Assembly (NCBI GenBank): GCA_002426825.1
Contig: DINK01000010.1
Span: 12,451 to 23,026 of the forward strand
Direction of reading: 5' to 3'
From: Holosporaceae bacterium UBA5542
GTDB lineage: Bacteria; Pseudomonadota; Alphaproteobacteria; UBA7879; UBA5542
DNA: 10,576 nt
Made by a program: the position numbers and the translations under genes. Below, piece after piece: positions 1-6,154 of the stretch; position 1 is the stretch's first letter, and every line of letters starts with the position of its first letter. The notes under the pieces are model-generated. The model did not search any database. It saw nothing but the letters and a program-made list of their open reading frames with translations, and had not been told where the DNA came from.

Positions 1-470
1 TCCGCACTGGCAGAGTGCGCACTGCGGCCTTTTCGCATTTGGTCAATTGCTTGGTTGAGACTTTGCGGTGATACACCCGCTTTTTTCAAAATATTGCCCA
101 CCGGATCACTGCTTTGTAAGGACATCGCCAACAAAACCATTTCCAAAGTGACAAAAGAATCACCCGCCTTCTGCGCTGCTTTCTCAGCCTCTTGCAAAAC
201 ACGAGCCAATTCTTGAGACATGTATGTTTGACCAGCCCCAGCGCCTTGAACACTGGGTATTTTCTTCAAGGCATTTTCAAGTTCTTCAGAAACAACTTTA
301 GGCACACCCCCCGCAGACTGAATTAAACTGGCAACCATCCCCTGGGTATCATCATTCATAACCTTCAGAAGATGTTCAGGACTTAGTTTTTGATGGCCCG
401 AGCTTTGGGCAACTGTCTGCGCTGACTGTAAAAAACCTTTAAGACGATCGGTATATTTTTCAAGATTCAT
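1..470 (-). CDS. clpB: ATP-dependent chaperone ClpB, N-terminal part (cut by window edge)
   Basis: The first 156 residues of ClpB, the Hsp100 disaggregase that works with DnaK to pull proteins out of aggregates in the cytoplasm. The product begins MNLEKYTDRLKGFLQSA and contains the two Clp_N repeats: one around residues 15-75 (with SPEHLL near 31-36) and a second around 85-145 (ending SDPVGNILKKAGVSPQSLN). The visible part ends in RKGRSAHSAS, which matches the linker that precedes the first AAA+ domain in alphaproteobacterial ClpB. Both Walker motifs and the middle domain lie outside the window. The ATG at 470 is chosen because it gives the family N-terminus; the upstream GAGAC is only a weak ribosome binding site. 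It is the last visible gene of the minus-strand series and follows prmC after 82 bases, room for its own promoter. I found no convincing heat-shock promoter there. Confidence 0.95.
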   Translation of the reverse strand, partial: MNLEKYTDRLKGFLQSAQTVAQSSGHQKLSPEHLLKVMNDDTQGMVASLIQSAGGVPKVVSEELENALKKIPSVQGAGAGQTYMSQELARVLQEAEKAAQKAGDSFVTLEMVLLAMSLQSSDPVGNILKKAGVSPQSLNQAIDQMRKGRSAHSASA

Positions 471-520
471 TTGTCTCTATAACCCCTTGAAATAAACAAA
501 GTTGCTTTTCAATTTTTATC

Positions 521-542
521 AAAAAACCCTTCTATTGAGAAG
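521..542 (-). terminator. Weak intrinsic terminator after prmC
   Basis: Just past the prmC stop codon the minus strand reads CTTCT, a four-base CAAT loop, AGAAG, then GG and six T. A five-base-pair hairpin followed by a T run has the shape of a rho-independent terminator, but the stem is short and low in G+C. It may only attenuate read-through into clpB. The pattern is seen; the function is inferred. Confidence 0.3.
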
Positions 543-552
543 ATCTATTTTC

Positions 553-1383
553 TTATTTCTGGCCTGAAATACAACGTGTTATGCCTGATAAATCTTTGAA
601 AGTTTGAATGGAATCAAAACCAATCTTTTTCAAAAATTGGTTTACTTTTTCATCTTGCCCTTGTCCAAGCTCTAGCAACAAAACACCCTTATTTTTGAGA
701 AAATCAGGCGCCGACTTCACAATTTCACGATAGGCTAGAAGTCCATCCTCCCCTCCTATAAGGGCTGCTTTGGGATCATAGTTTTTTACATTTGCCGCCA
801 AATCTTGATAGTCCTCTTCAGAGATATAAGGAGGGTTCGAAATAATAAGATCAAATTTTCCCTGCACGTTTTCAAACCAATTACTTCTCACATAGGAAAG
901 GCGTTCTAAAACCTGGTGCTTCGTGCCATTCAATTTAGCTGTTTTTAGTGCATCTTCACTTTGATCAACCGCCACACCTTCGGCATTTTTATACTCTTTT
1001 AAAAGAGAAATAATAAGACAACCCGTTCCAGTGCCTAAGTCTAAAATGCGAAGCGAGTCTTCTTGATTCGGGAAAAGTTTTAGTGTCGCCTCAATAAGGG
1101 TTTCACTATCTGCGCGTGGATCCAAAGTTTCCGCAGACAATAAAAAATTAAGCCCCCAAAACTCCCGTTGGCCCATAATACGGCTCAGCGGTTTCCCATC
1201 AGACAATGCCGCCACAAGTTGTAAGAAATTTTCAGAGGTATCTTCATTTATTTCCAGTTCAGGATGTTGAATTAAAAATTCGGACGACCGCTGTAATAAA
1301 AACGCCATCAATACCCGCAAATGATGTCTCGGTACATCTGGATATTGTTTTGCCGTTTCAAGAAGGAAATGTTTTAAGAACAT
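553..1383 (-). CDS. prmC: Peptide chain release factor N5-glutamine methyltransferase PrmC (HemK)
   Basis: A 276-residue cytoplasmic SAM-dependent methyltransferase that modifies the glutamine of the GGQ motif in release factors, here presumably RF1 encoded two genes upstream. Residues 1-80 form the helical substrate-recognition domain (LLETAKQYPDVPRHH near the start). LDPRADSETLIE at 87-98 is the family segment before the Rossmann fold. The SAM-binding motif DLGTGTGCL is at 115-123, and the catalytic NPPY motif at 183-186 holds the substrate glutamine. Length is normal. The ATG at 1383 is supported by family alignment and by an in-frame stop at 1399-1401 just upstream. There is no clear ribosome binding site, and a hairpin (1383-1411) runs up to the start codon. 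It follows the M15 gene by 41 bases and precedes clpB. Confidence 0.95.
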   Translation of the reverse strand: MFLKHFLLETAKQYPDVPRHHLRVLMAFLLQRSSEFLIQHPELEINEDTSENFLQLVAALSDGKPLSRIMGQREFWGLNFLLSAETLDPRADSETLIEATLKLFPNQEDSLRILDLGTGTGCLIISLLKEYKNAEGVAVDQSEDALKTAKLNGTKHQVLERLSYVRSNWFENVQGKFDLIISNPPYISEEDYQDLAANVKNYDPKAALIGGEDGLLAYREIVKSAPDFLKNKGVLLLELGQGQDEKVNQFLKKIGFDSIQTFKDLSGITRCISGQK

Positions 1384-1424
1384 CGTGTTTTCAAACAGTT
1401 ATTCAACACGAGACTCTATGCTTT

Positions 1425-2180
1425 TTATTTTTCATATTGTCGCATAAATGCTGTGGGATTTTTCTTGTAGTCTTTCAAGATGTTCTCTTCATCAAGAACG
1501 ACTTCCGGGTGATCTACATACCATTCAAAAAATTTGATGGCATCTTCGGCTGTCATTTCAGCCAGCAAAAATGCGAGATGCCTTGGCGTTTGAAAATGAT
1601 GATAATCCATTAAATCTTTCCACATTCCACCCCAGTCACGAAACCCAAATTTATGAAAAACATCCACAATAGGTTCAACCATCCCTTTCCTTTGATGGAG
1701 GCGGTTAATGAATTCGATACCTTGCTTTGGCCACACCTCAATTAAAGTACACGCCTTTTCTTTACTTAAATACGAATTCCCCATGTATGGGTTTTGTACC
1801 GTATTTATATCGATTGCAAGCCCATAAGAATGAATAGAAATAATGCCCCGCCCAGGAATTTCTCGATAGTTAAAAGCTGAACTATTATTAGCCTCCATAG
1901 ACGCATCATCACTACCATCAAAAATTTCGATGGGCTTCATGCTATAAATAGGAAATTGGCGGTCATGTAATTCTTCAAAAATATTCAGCACAAAGGGCGC
2001 AACAGCATCCATAACAACCAGTTGACCCCATTCTGTTTTTCCAGAAAAGGAAAAATAAGGAATTTCAACAATGCGCAGCCTTTCTAGCGAAACAGGACAT
2101 TTAGGCGCCCATATATTTTTTTCTTTCAGAAGAGATTGATACTGATCATCAAGTGTCTTTATCGATGCGTGTTGAACCAT
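1425..2180 (-). CDS. M15-family zinc peptidase-like protein (D-Ala-D-Ala carboxypeptidase / L-Ala-D-Glu endopeptidase type)
   Basis: A 251-residue protein with the hallmarks of the VanY/Ply500-like M15 metallopeptidases, which cut peptidoglycan stem peptides. The first zinc-site motif SIHSYGLAIDIN (116-127) supplies His117 and Asp124. The second, DWGGMWKDLMDYHHFQ (182-197), supplies the catalytic Asp192 and third zinc ligand His195. All expected metal and catalytic residues are therefore present. There is no signal peptide or transmembrane segment at the N-terminus, so export, if any, is unexplained. About 50 residues after the HHFQ motif form an acidic, helix-like tail (AEDAIKFFEWYVDHPE) not needed for the fold. 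The ATG at 2180 follows the prfA stop by three bases and has a GAGGAG ribosome binding site inside the end of prfA, indicating co-translation. The family call is firm; the substrate and biological role are not. It may be acquired, for example from a phage endolysin. Confidence 0.8.
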   Translation of the reverse strand: MVQHASIKTLDDQYQSLLKEKNIWAPKCPVSLERLRIVEIPYFSFSGKTEWGQLVVMDAVAPFVLNIFEELHDRQFPIYSMKPIEIFDGSDDASMEANNSSAFNYREIPGRGIISIHSYGLAIDINTVQNPYMGNSYLSKEKACTLIEVWPKQGIEFINRLHQRKGMVEPIVDVFHKFGFRDWGGMWKDLMDYHHFQTPRHLAFLLAEMTAEDAIKFFEWYVDHPEVVLDEENILKDYKKNPTAFMRQYEK

Positions 2181-2183
2181 ACA

Positions 2184-3257
2184 TTACTCCTCTAAACTAG
2201 ATAGTCTTGCGGCCTGATCTTCTGTTATGAGTGCTTGTATCACCTCATCAAGGGCATCACCATTAATAATTTGCTCAAGCTTATAGAGTGTTAGATTAAT
2301 TCGGTGGTCTGTTAGGCGCCCTTGGGGAAAATTGTAGGTGCGAATCCGCTCGGATCGGTCCCCAGAGCCCACTTGCGACTTGCGGTCTTGAGAGCGCGCA
2401 GACTGAACTTTTTCACGCTCTAAATCATATAACCGAGAACGTAAAACCTTCAGGGCTTTTGCTTTGTTTTTGTGTTGAGATTTTTCATCTTGCTGCTGCA
2501 CAACCAGCCCTGTGGGCAAATGGGTAATACGCACCGCACTGTCTGTTGTATTCACCGATTGTCCCCCTGGACCACTGGATCGGAATACATCAATACGCAG
2601 ATCTTTTTCTTCAATATGAATGTCTACTTCTTCTGCTTCTGGCAATACTGCCACTGTTGCTGCCGAGGTATGCACACGTCCCTGGGTTTCCGTTTCAGGA
2701 ACACGCTGCACTCGGTGCACACCGGACTCGAACTTTAAACGAGAAAACACATTTTTCCCTGTAACGGTAGCGGTACACTCTTTTACCCCCCCCAAATCTG
2801 TTTCGCTAAGATCTAAAATTTCCAGTTTCCATTTTTGCTGCTCGGCATAGCGTTGATACATGCGAAGAAGTGTTGCACCAAACAAGGCAGCTTCGTCTCC
2901 CCCTGTACCGGCACGAATTTCTAAAATTGCATTTTTCGTATCAGCAACATCTTTTGGAAGTAGCAAAATTTTAATTTGCTTTTCAAGATCGGGTATTTTT
3001 TTCTCGAGAACCCGCAACTCTTCTTCTGCCATTTTTTTTATTTCTATATCCGTTCCTTCTGCAACCATTTCTTGAAGCTCTTTTATCTCGTTTTGATGAG
3101 ACAACAGCACTTTAGCTACATCAACAATGTCACTTAACTCTGCAAGTTCCTTGGATGTTTTTACAAAATCTTCAGAAGACAATGTTCCCTGACTCAACAT
3201 CTCTTCAAGATGTTGATGCCGAACAATCATTTTTTCTAATTTAGGTAAAAAAGACAT
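2184..3257 (-). CDS. prfA: Peptide chain release factor 1 (RF1)
   Basis: RF1 recognises UAA and UAG stop codons on the ribosome and triggers peptide release. From the ATG used here it is 357 residues, the usual length. In order: a charged helical N-terminal domain, [11 protein letters not shown] (about 117-127), the codon-reading tripeptide PET (187-189, the P-x-T motif typical of RF1), and the catalytic GGQ (231-233) inside [18 protein letters not shown]. The GGQ glutamine is the substrate of PrmC. The ATG at 3257 overlaps the hisS stop as TAATG, which implies translational coupling; a TTG six bases upstream would add two residues but looks less likely. No separate ribosome binding site is visible. 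It is followed after three bases by the M15 gene instead of directly by prmC. Confidence 0.97.
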   Translation of the reverse strand: MSFLPKLEKMIVRHQHLEEMLSQGTLSSEDFVKTSKELAELSDIVDVAKVLLSHQNEIKELQEMVAEGTDIEIKKMAEEELRVLEKKIPDLEKQIKILLLPKDVADTKNAILEIRAGTGGDEAALFGATLLRMYQRYAEQQKWKLEILDLSETDLGGVKECTATVTGKNVFSRLKFESGVHRVQRVPETETQGRVHTSAATVAVLPEAEEVDIHIEEKDLRIDVFRSSGPGGQSVNTTDSAVRITHLPTGLVVQQQDEKSQHKNKAKALKVLRSRLYDLEREKVQSARSQDRKSQVGSGDRSERIRTYNFPQGRLTDHRINLTLYKLEQIINGDALDEVIQALITEDQAARLSSLEE

Positions 3258-4507
3258 TAACAAGAACCAATCGATTTTAAGAACAACTCAATTTCATCAA
3301 CTTTGATAAGCGATTGATCACCAGTCACAAGATTTTTGAACGTTACTTTCTGGCTTTTAATTTCTTCATCTCCAATAATCAAAGCCGCAACTGCTTCTTT
3401 CTTGTCAGCTTTTTTCATACGCGACTTTAGGCTACCTTCGTAATCTAAATGAACTGAAATGCCTTTATTGCGTAATGTGTCAGCTAAACGCCAAGAATAA
3501 TTTTCCGCTGCTTGTCCCATAGGAATAATCGCTACACACGCTATTTTTTTAGGCAACAATGTGCTCAACATCACTAAACGCTCAATACCAGCAGCCCAAC
3601 CAACAGATGGCAGTGATGGGCCACCCATTTGCTCCGATAATCCATCATAGCGGCCTCCTGCTAAAACAGTGCTTTGTGCACCCAAATTAGATGCCTTAAA
3701 TTCAAACGCCGTGTGACCATAATAATCAAGTCCACGCACCAAATACGGGTTCAATTTAAAGGGAATATCCAAGGCTGTAATCCCTTCAAGAACATTACCA
3801 AAAAACTTTTGAGAATCAGGTGTCAAATACTGAGTAAGTTGGGGCGCATCTTTAAGGATTTCTTGATCCTTCTTATCCTTAGAATCCAGAATTCGCAATG
3901 GGTTTTTTTCCAAACGATTTAAAGAATCTTCTGAAAGATCATTTTTATATTTTTCAAGGAAAGAAATAAGCGCTTTTCGATACTTGTTTCTAGAATCAGT
4001 ATCCCCAAGTGTGTTAATTTCTAGAGTAATGTCCCCGCTAATTTTAAGGGATTCTAAAAAGTGGTGACCACATGCGATGATCTCAGCATCTGACAAAGGG
4101 TTTGCTTCACCAATATGCTCAACTCCTACTTGGTGAAACTGTCGCGTGCGCCCTGCTTGGGGGCGTTCATACCGAAACATTGGACCAATATACAGATACT
4201 TATGAGGTGCTGTATGCTGCAACTTATGAGATAAAACAGCACGCATAACACCGGCTGTTCCTTCAGGTCTCAATGCCAACACGTCATCGTGTCGATCATT
4301 GAAAGTAAACATTTCTTTATTCACTACATCAGATGTATCCCCAAGCGTGTGCACGAATACATCAATATACTCAAAAATAGGGGTCGCTATTTCTTTGAAT
4401 CCATAGAGCGTTGTAATAAAGCGGGCGCATTTCTCAACAATTAGATGTTTTGATCGTTCTTCTGGAAATAGATCATGTGTTCCACGAAATGGTTTGACCG
4501 TCATCAT
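3257..4507 (-). CDS. hisS: Histidine-tRNA ligase (HisRS)
   Basis: A cytoplasmic class II aminoacyl-tRNA synthetase that charges tRNA-His. The 416 residues begin with the family N-terminus [14 protein letters not shown] and carry [14 protein letters not shown] (77-90), motif 2 [16 protein letters not shown] (111-126), the histidine-specific HisA motif LVRGLDYY (256-263), GGRYDGL (284-290) and motif 3 GWAAGIERL (303-311). The C-terminal anticodon-binding domain spans roughly 322-412. Two consecutive ATG codons (4507 and 4504) can start it, with GGAAG upstream inside the end of the ATPase gene. It lies five bases after that gene and overlaps prfA by one base. With no space for a promoter, it is probably transcribed from upstream of the exporter genes. 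Confidence 0.97.
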   Translation of the reverse strand: MMTVKPFRGTHDLFPEERSKHLIVEKCARFITTLYGFKEIATPIFEYIDVFVHTLGDTSDVVNKEMFTFNDRHDDVLALRPEGTAGVMRAVLSHKLQHTAPHKYLYIGPMFRYERPQAGRTRQFHQVGVEHIGEANPLSDAEIIACGHHFLESLKISGDITLEINTLGDTDSRNKYRKALISFLEKYKNDLSEDSLNRLEKNPLRILDSKDKKDQEILKDAPQLTQYLTPDSQKFFGNVLEGITALDIPFKLNPYLVRGLDYYGHTAFEFKASNLGAQSTVLAGGRYDGLSEQMGGPSLPSVGWAAGIERLVMLSTLLPKKIACVAIIPMGQAAENYSWRLADTLRNKGISVHLDYEGSLKSRMKKADKKEAVAALIIGDEEIKSQKVTFKNLVTGDQSLIKVDEIELFLKSIGSC

Positions 4508-4512
4508 GATGT

Positions 4513-5265
4513 TTATACTTTCGGACTTCCTTCATAATACAGTGAAAAAATATCTTCCACCGCACCAAAAGCTTTCATCTCACCATGAGACATCAGAATA
4601 GCTTTATTGCAAAATTTTCTAATCAGATCATCGCTATGCGACGCCAAAAATAGTGAGTTACTTTTTTCGACAAGCGATTCAATTCTTTTTTGAGATTTTG
4701 CGAAAAAATCTTTGTCCCCCGCCCCAAAAACTTCATCGATCAAAAGTATATCGGGCTCAAAATTGGTCGCAACCGCAAAACCAATACGGGTTTTCATGCC
4801 CTGCGAGTAAGTTCTCATTGGTAGGTTTAGATAATCCCCAAGTTCCGTAAATTCCTGCATCGCCGGCATGCTTTCCTGGGCTTTTTTGAAAGAGTTTCCA
4901 TAAATAAGCGCACCAAAGAAAAGGTTTTCGTTGCCCGTCATTTCATCATTAAAGCCGGATCCAATGTCAAAAAGTGTTGAAACATTACCCGATACACGAA
5001 GCTCTCCAGAAGTGTGCGTATAGATGCCTGCAATTGTGCGAAGCAGCGTTGATTTGCCAGATCCATTGTGCCCTACAAGACCAATTCGGTCTCCCTTCTG
5101 AACCTCAAAGGTAATATCTTTTAAGGCTTTAACGCTGGAAACAGAGTCATCTTTTTGTGAAAGTTGTCCACCAAGTTTATTGATAATTGTACTTCTTAAG
5201 GAAAATTTTTCTCCATTAAAAATAGGAAAATCAACGGACACTTTTTTTAATGAAACAACAGACAT
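4513..5265 (-). CDS. Polysaccharide-export ABC transporter ATP-binding subunit (Wzt/KpsT/TagH type)
   Basis: ATPase of an ABC-2 exporter that drives lipid-linked or capsular polysaccharide across the inner membrane. The 250 residues contain Walker A GHNGSGKS (65-72), a signature sequence YSQGM (153-157) in place of canonical LSGGQ, as in the Wzt/KpsT/TagH group, Walker B ILLIDE (173-178) and H-loop His210. The N-terminal stretch before Walker A (KVSVDFPIFNG...SLRSTIINK) is also characteristic of this group. There is no C-terminal carbohydrate-binding domain, so it resembles KpsT more than O-antigen Wzt with a chain-terminator-binding domain. The start is placed at ATG 5265, one base after the permease stop; the open frame extends further upstream but only into permease sequence. 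It is the partner of the preceding gene. The sugar exported cannot be told from the sequence. Confidence 0.93.
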   Translation of the reverse strand: MSVVSLKKVSVDFPIFNGEKFSLRSTIINKLGGQLSQKDDSVSSVKALKDITFEVQKGDRIGLVGHNGSGKSTLLRTIAGIYTHTSGELRVSGNVSTLFDIGSGFNDEMTGNENLFFGALIYGNSFKKAQESMPAMQEFTELGDYLNLPMRTYSQGMKTRIGFAVATNFEPDILLIDEVFGAGDKDFFAKSQKRIESLVEKSNSLFLASHSDDLIRKFCNKAILMSHGEMKAFGAVEDIFSLYYEGSPKV

Positions 5266-5266
5266 T

Positions 5267-6049
5267 TTAAACCCAAAAAACGATACGATGTGCAACACGT
5301 CTATATATATAGACAGCGGCAAGAATCATTATACCAATCATTGCAAACACGCCATAATAGTACGTCATAGCTGGCACACGACCCAACAGAGGATCTCGCA
5401 GAATTGCTAAATAGTAAGAAAATGGATTTAGGTAAACAAGAAAAGCCTTTTTTCCAGACAAAATTTCAGGTCGCCACATAATGGGGGTCAGCAAGAAAAT
5501 AAAAGTCATAAATGAATTAATAATGTGCGATACGTCACGAAAGCGGGCACCAAAAAAAGCTAAGATCAAACTCGCAAAATAAGCTGAAATGAAAAGAAGT
5601 ATTAACCCTGGGATAAAGAGAAGAGTTTCCATCTTAGGATAAATTTTAAACACACCAAAAATAAGCACCACAATAAAAAAATTGTGGAATAAAGTGTACG
5701 CATGGCGCATCACGCTTGTAAAAATATATATCAGTATTGGAATTTTTATCGAGCGCAGCATAGGTGCAATTTCAATAAAAATCATAGGAGATTCGGTAAC
5801 AACAGAAGAAATAAACATCCAAAGCACATAGCCTGCGCCCAAGTAGGGAAAAAATTCCTGCAAATTCATGCCGAAAAACAATCCCCAAACAGTACCCATA
5901 GCACCAATACCAATACCTGTTCCGATTGTAATCCACCAAGGACCCAAGGTTGTCCGGCGATATCGGCCAACAAGGTCTCTCCGAGACATATACCACCACA
6001 CAGGTGTTTTGCTCAGCGCCTCTCTTAAGTCTTTAAAAAAATTATTCAT
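5267..6049 (-). CDS. Polysaccharide-export ABC transporter permease (ABC-2 family, Wzm/KpsM type)
   Basis: Inner-membrane channel subunit, 260 residues, partner of the ATPase encoded one base downstream. It starts with a cytoplasmic amphipathic segment containing the family motif RRDLVGRYRRTTLGPWW (23-39). About six hydrophobic segments follow, near 38-60, 66-86, 112-134, 142-166, 176-193 and 230-248. FRDVSHIINSFMTFIFLLTPIMW (170-192) and NPFSYYLAILRDPLLG (208-223) are typical ABC2_membrane (PF01061) landmarks, and the basic C-terminal tail RRVAHRIVFWV is usual. The ATG at 6049 is the first of the minus-strand series. No Shine-Dalgarno sequence precedes it, and a good promoter-like sequence ends only seven bases upstream. 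Divergent from the asnB-type gene, with which it may form a polysaccharide locus. Confidence 0.92.
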   Translation of the reverse strand: MNNFFKDLREALSKTPVWWYMSRRDLVGRYRRTTLGPWWITIGTGIGIGAMGTVWGLFFGMNLQEFFPYLGAGYVLWMFISSVVTESPMIFIEIAPMLRSIKIPILIYIFTSVMRHAYTLFHNFFIVVLIFGVFKIYPKMETLLFIPGLILLFISAYFASLILAFFGARFRDVSHIINSFMTFIFLLTPIMWRPEILSGKKAFLVYLNPFSYYLAILRDPLLGRVPAMTYYYGVFAMIGIMILAAVYIYRRVAHRIVFWV

Positions 6050-6056
6050 TCTTGAG

Positions 6057-6085
6057 AATATAAATAACTATCATAAAAAAGGCAA
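6057..6085 (-). promoter_or_regulatory. Candidate sigma-70-type promoter of the exporter-hisS-prfA operon
   Basis: On the minus strand TTGCCT (6085-6080) is followed after exactly 17 bases by TATATT (6062-6057). This is the best promoter-like match in the divergent region facing left. Transcription would be expected to begin near 6050, at or next to the permease ATG at 6049, so the message may have almost no leader. Seen as a sequence match; activity is inferred. Confidence 0.5.
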
Positions 6086-6114
6086 TTGACTTTGCTTATC
6101 GCTACGTGAAAATA
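6086..6114 (+). promoter_or_regulatory. Possible promoter of the asnB-type gene
   Basis: TTGACT (6086-6091) is a good -35 match, but at 17 bases spacing the -10 candidate is only AAAATA (6109-6114). Its -35 abuts the -35 of the opposite-facing exporter promoter, so the two could compete or be co-regulated. A weak call because of the poor -10. Confidence 0.3.
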
Positions 6115-6154
6115 AGGGGTGTATTGATCACAGACATTTATCATAGGGTTTTAT

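Noticed and set aside
487..512. TTGAAA elements upstream of clpB as a heat-shock (RpoH) promoter
   Set aside because: A -35-like TTGAAA is present on the minus strand, but no -10 resembling CCCCAT or CYTAT lies at suitable spacing.
1206..1613. Plus-strand open frame of 135 codons
   Set aside because: It lies opposite prmC and the M15 gene, both with clear family motifs, and its product has no recognisable features.
3258..3263. TTG at 3263 as the prfA start
   Set aside because: The ATG at 3257 forms a TAATG overlap with the hisS stop and gives the normal RF1 N-terminus; the TTG adds only two residues and has no better ribosome binding site.
5266..5322. Extended N-terminus of the ABC ATPase (19 more residues)
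   Set aside because: The extension is encoded entirely within the end of the permease gene. The ATG at 5265 gives the family start and touches the permease stop.
5702..6028. Plus-strand open frame of 108 codons opposite the permease
   Set aside because: An antisense shadow of the permease; its translation is low in complexity and resembles no protein family.
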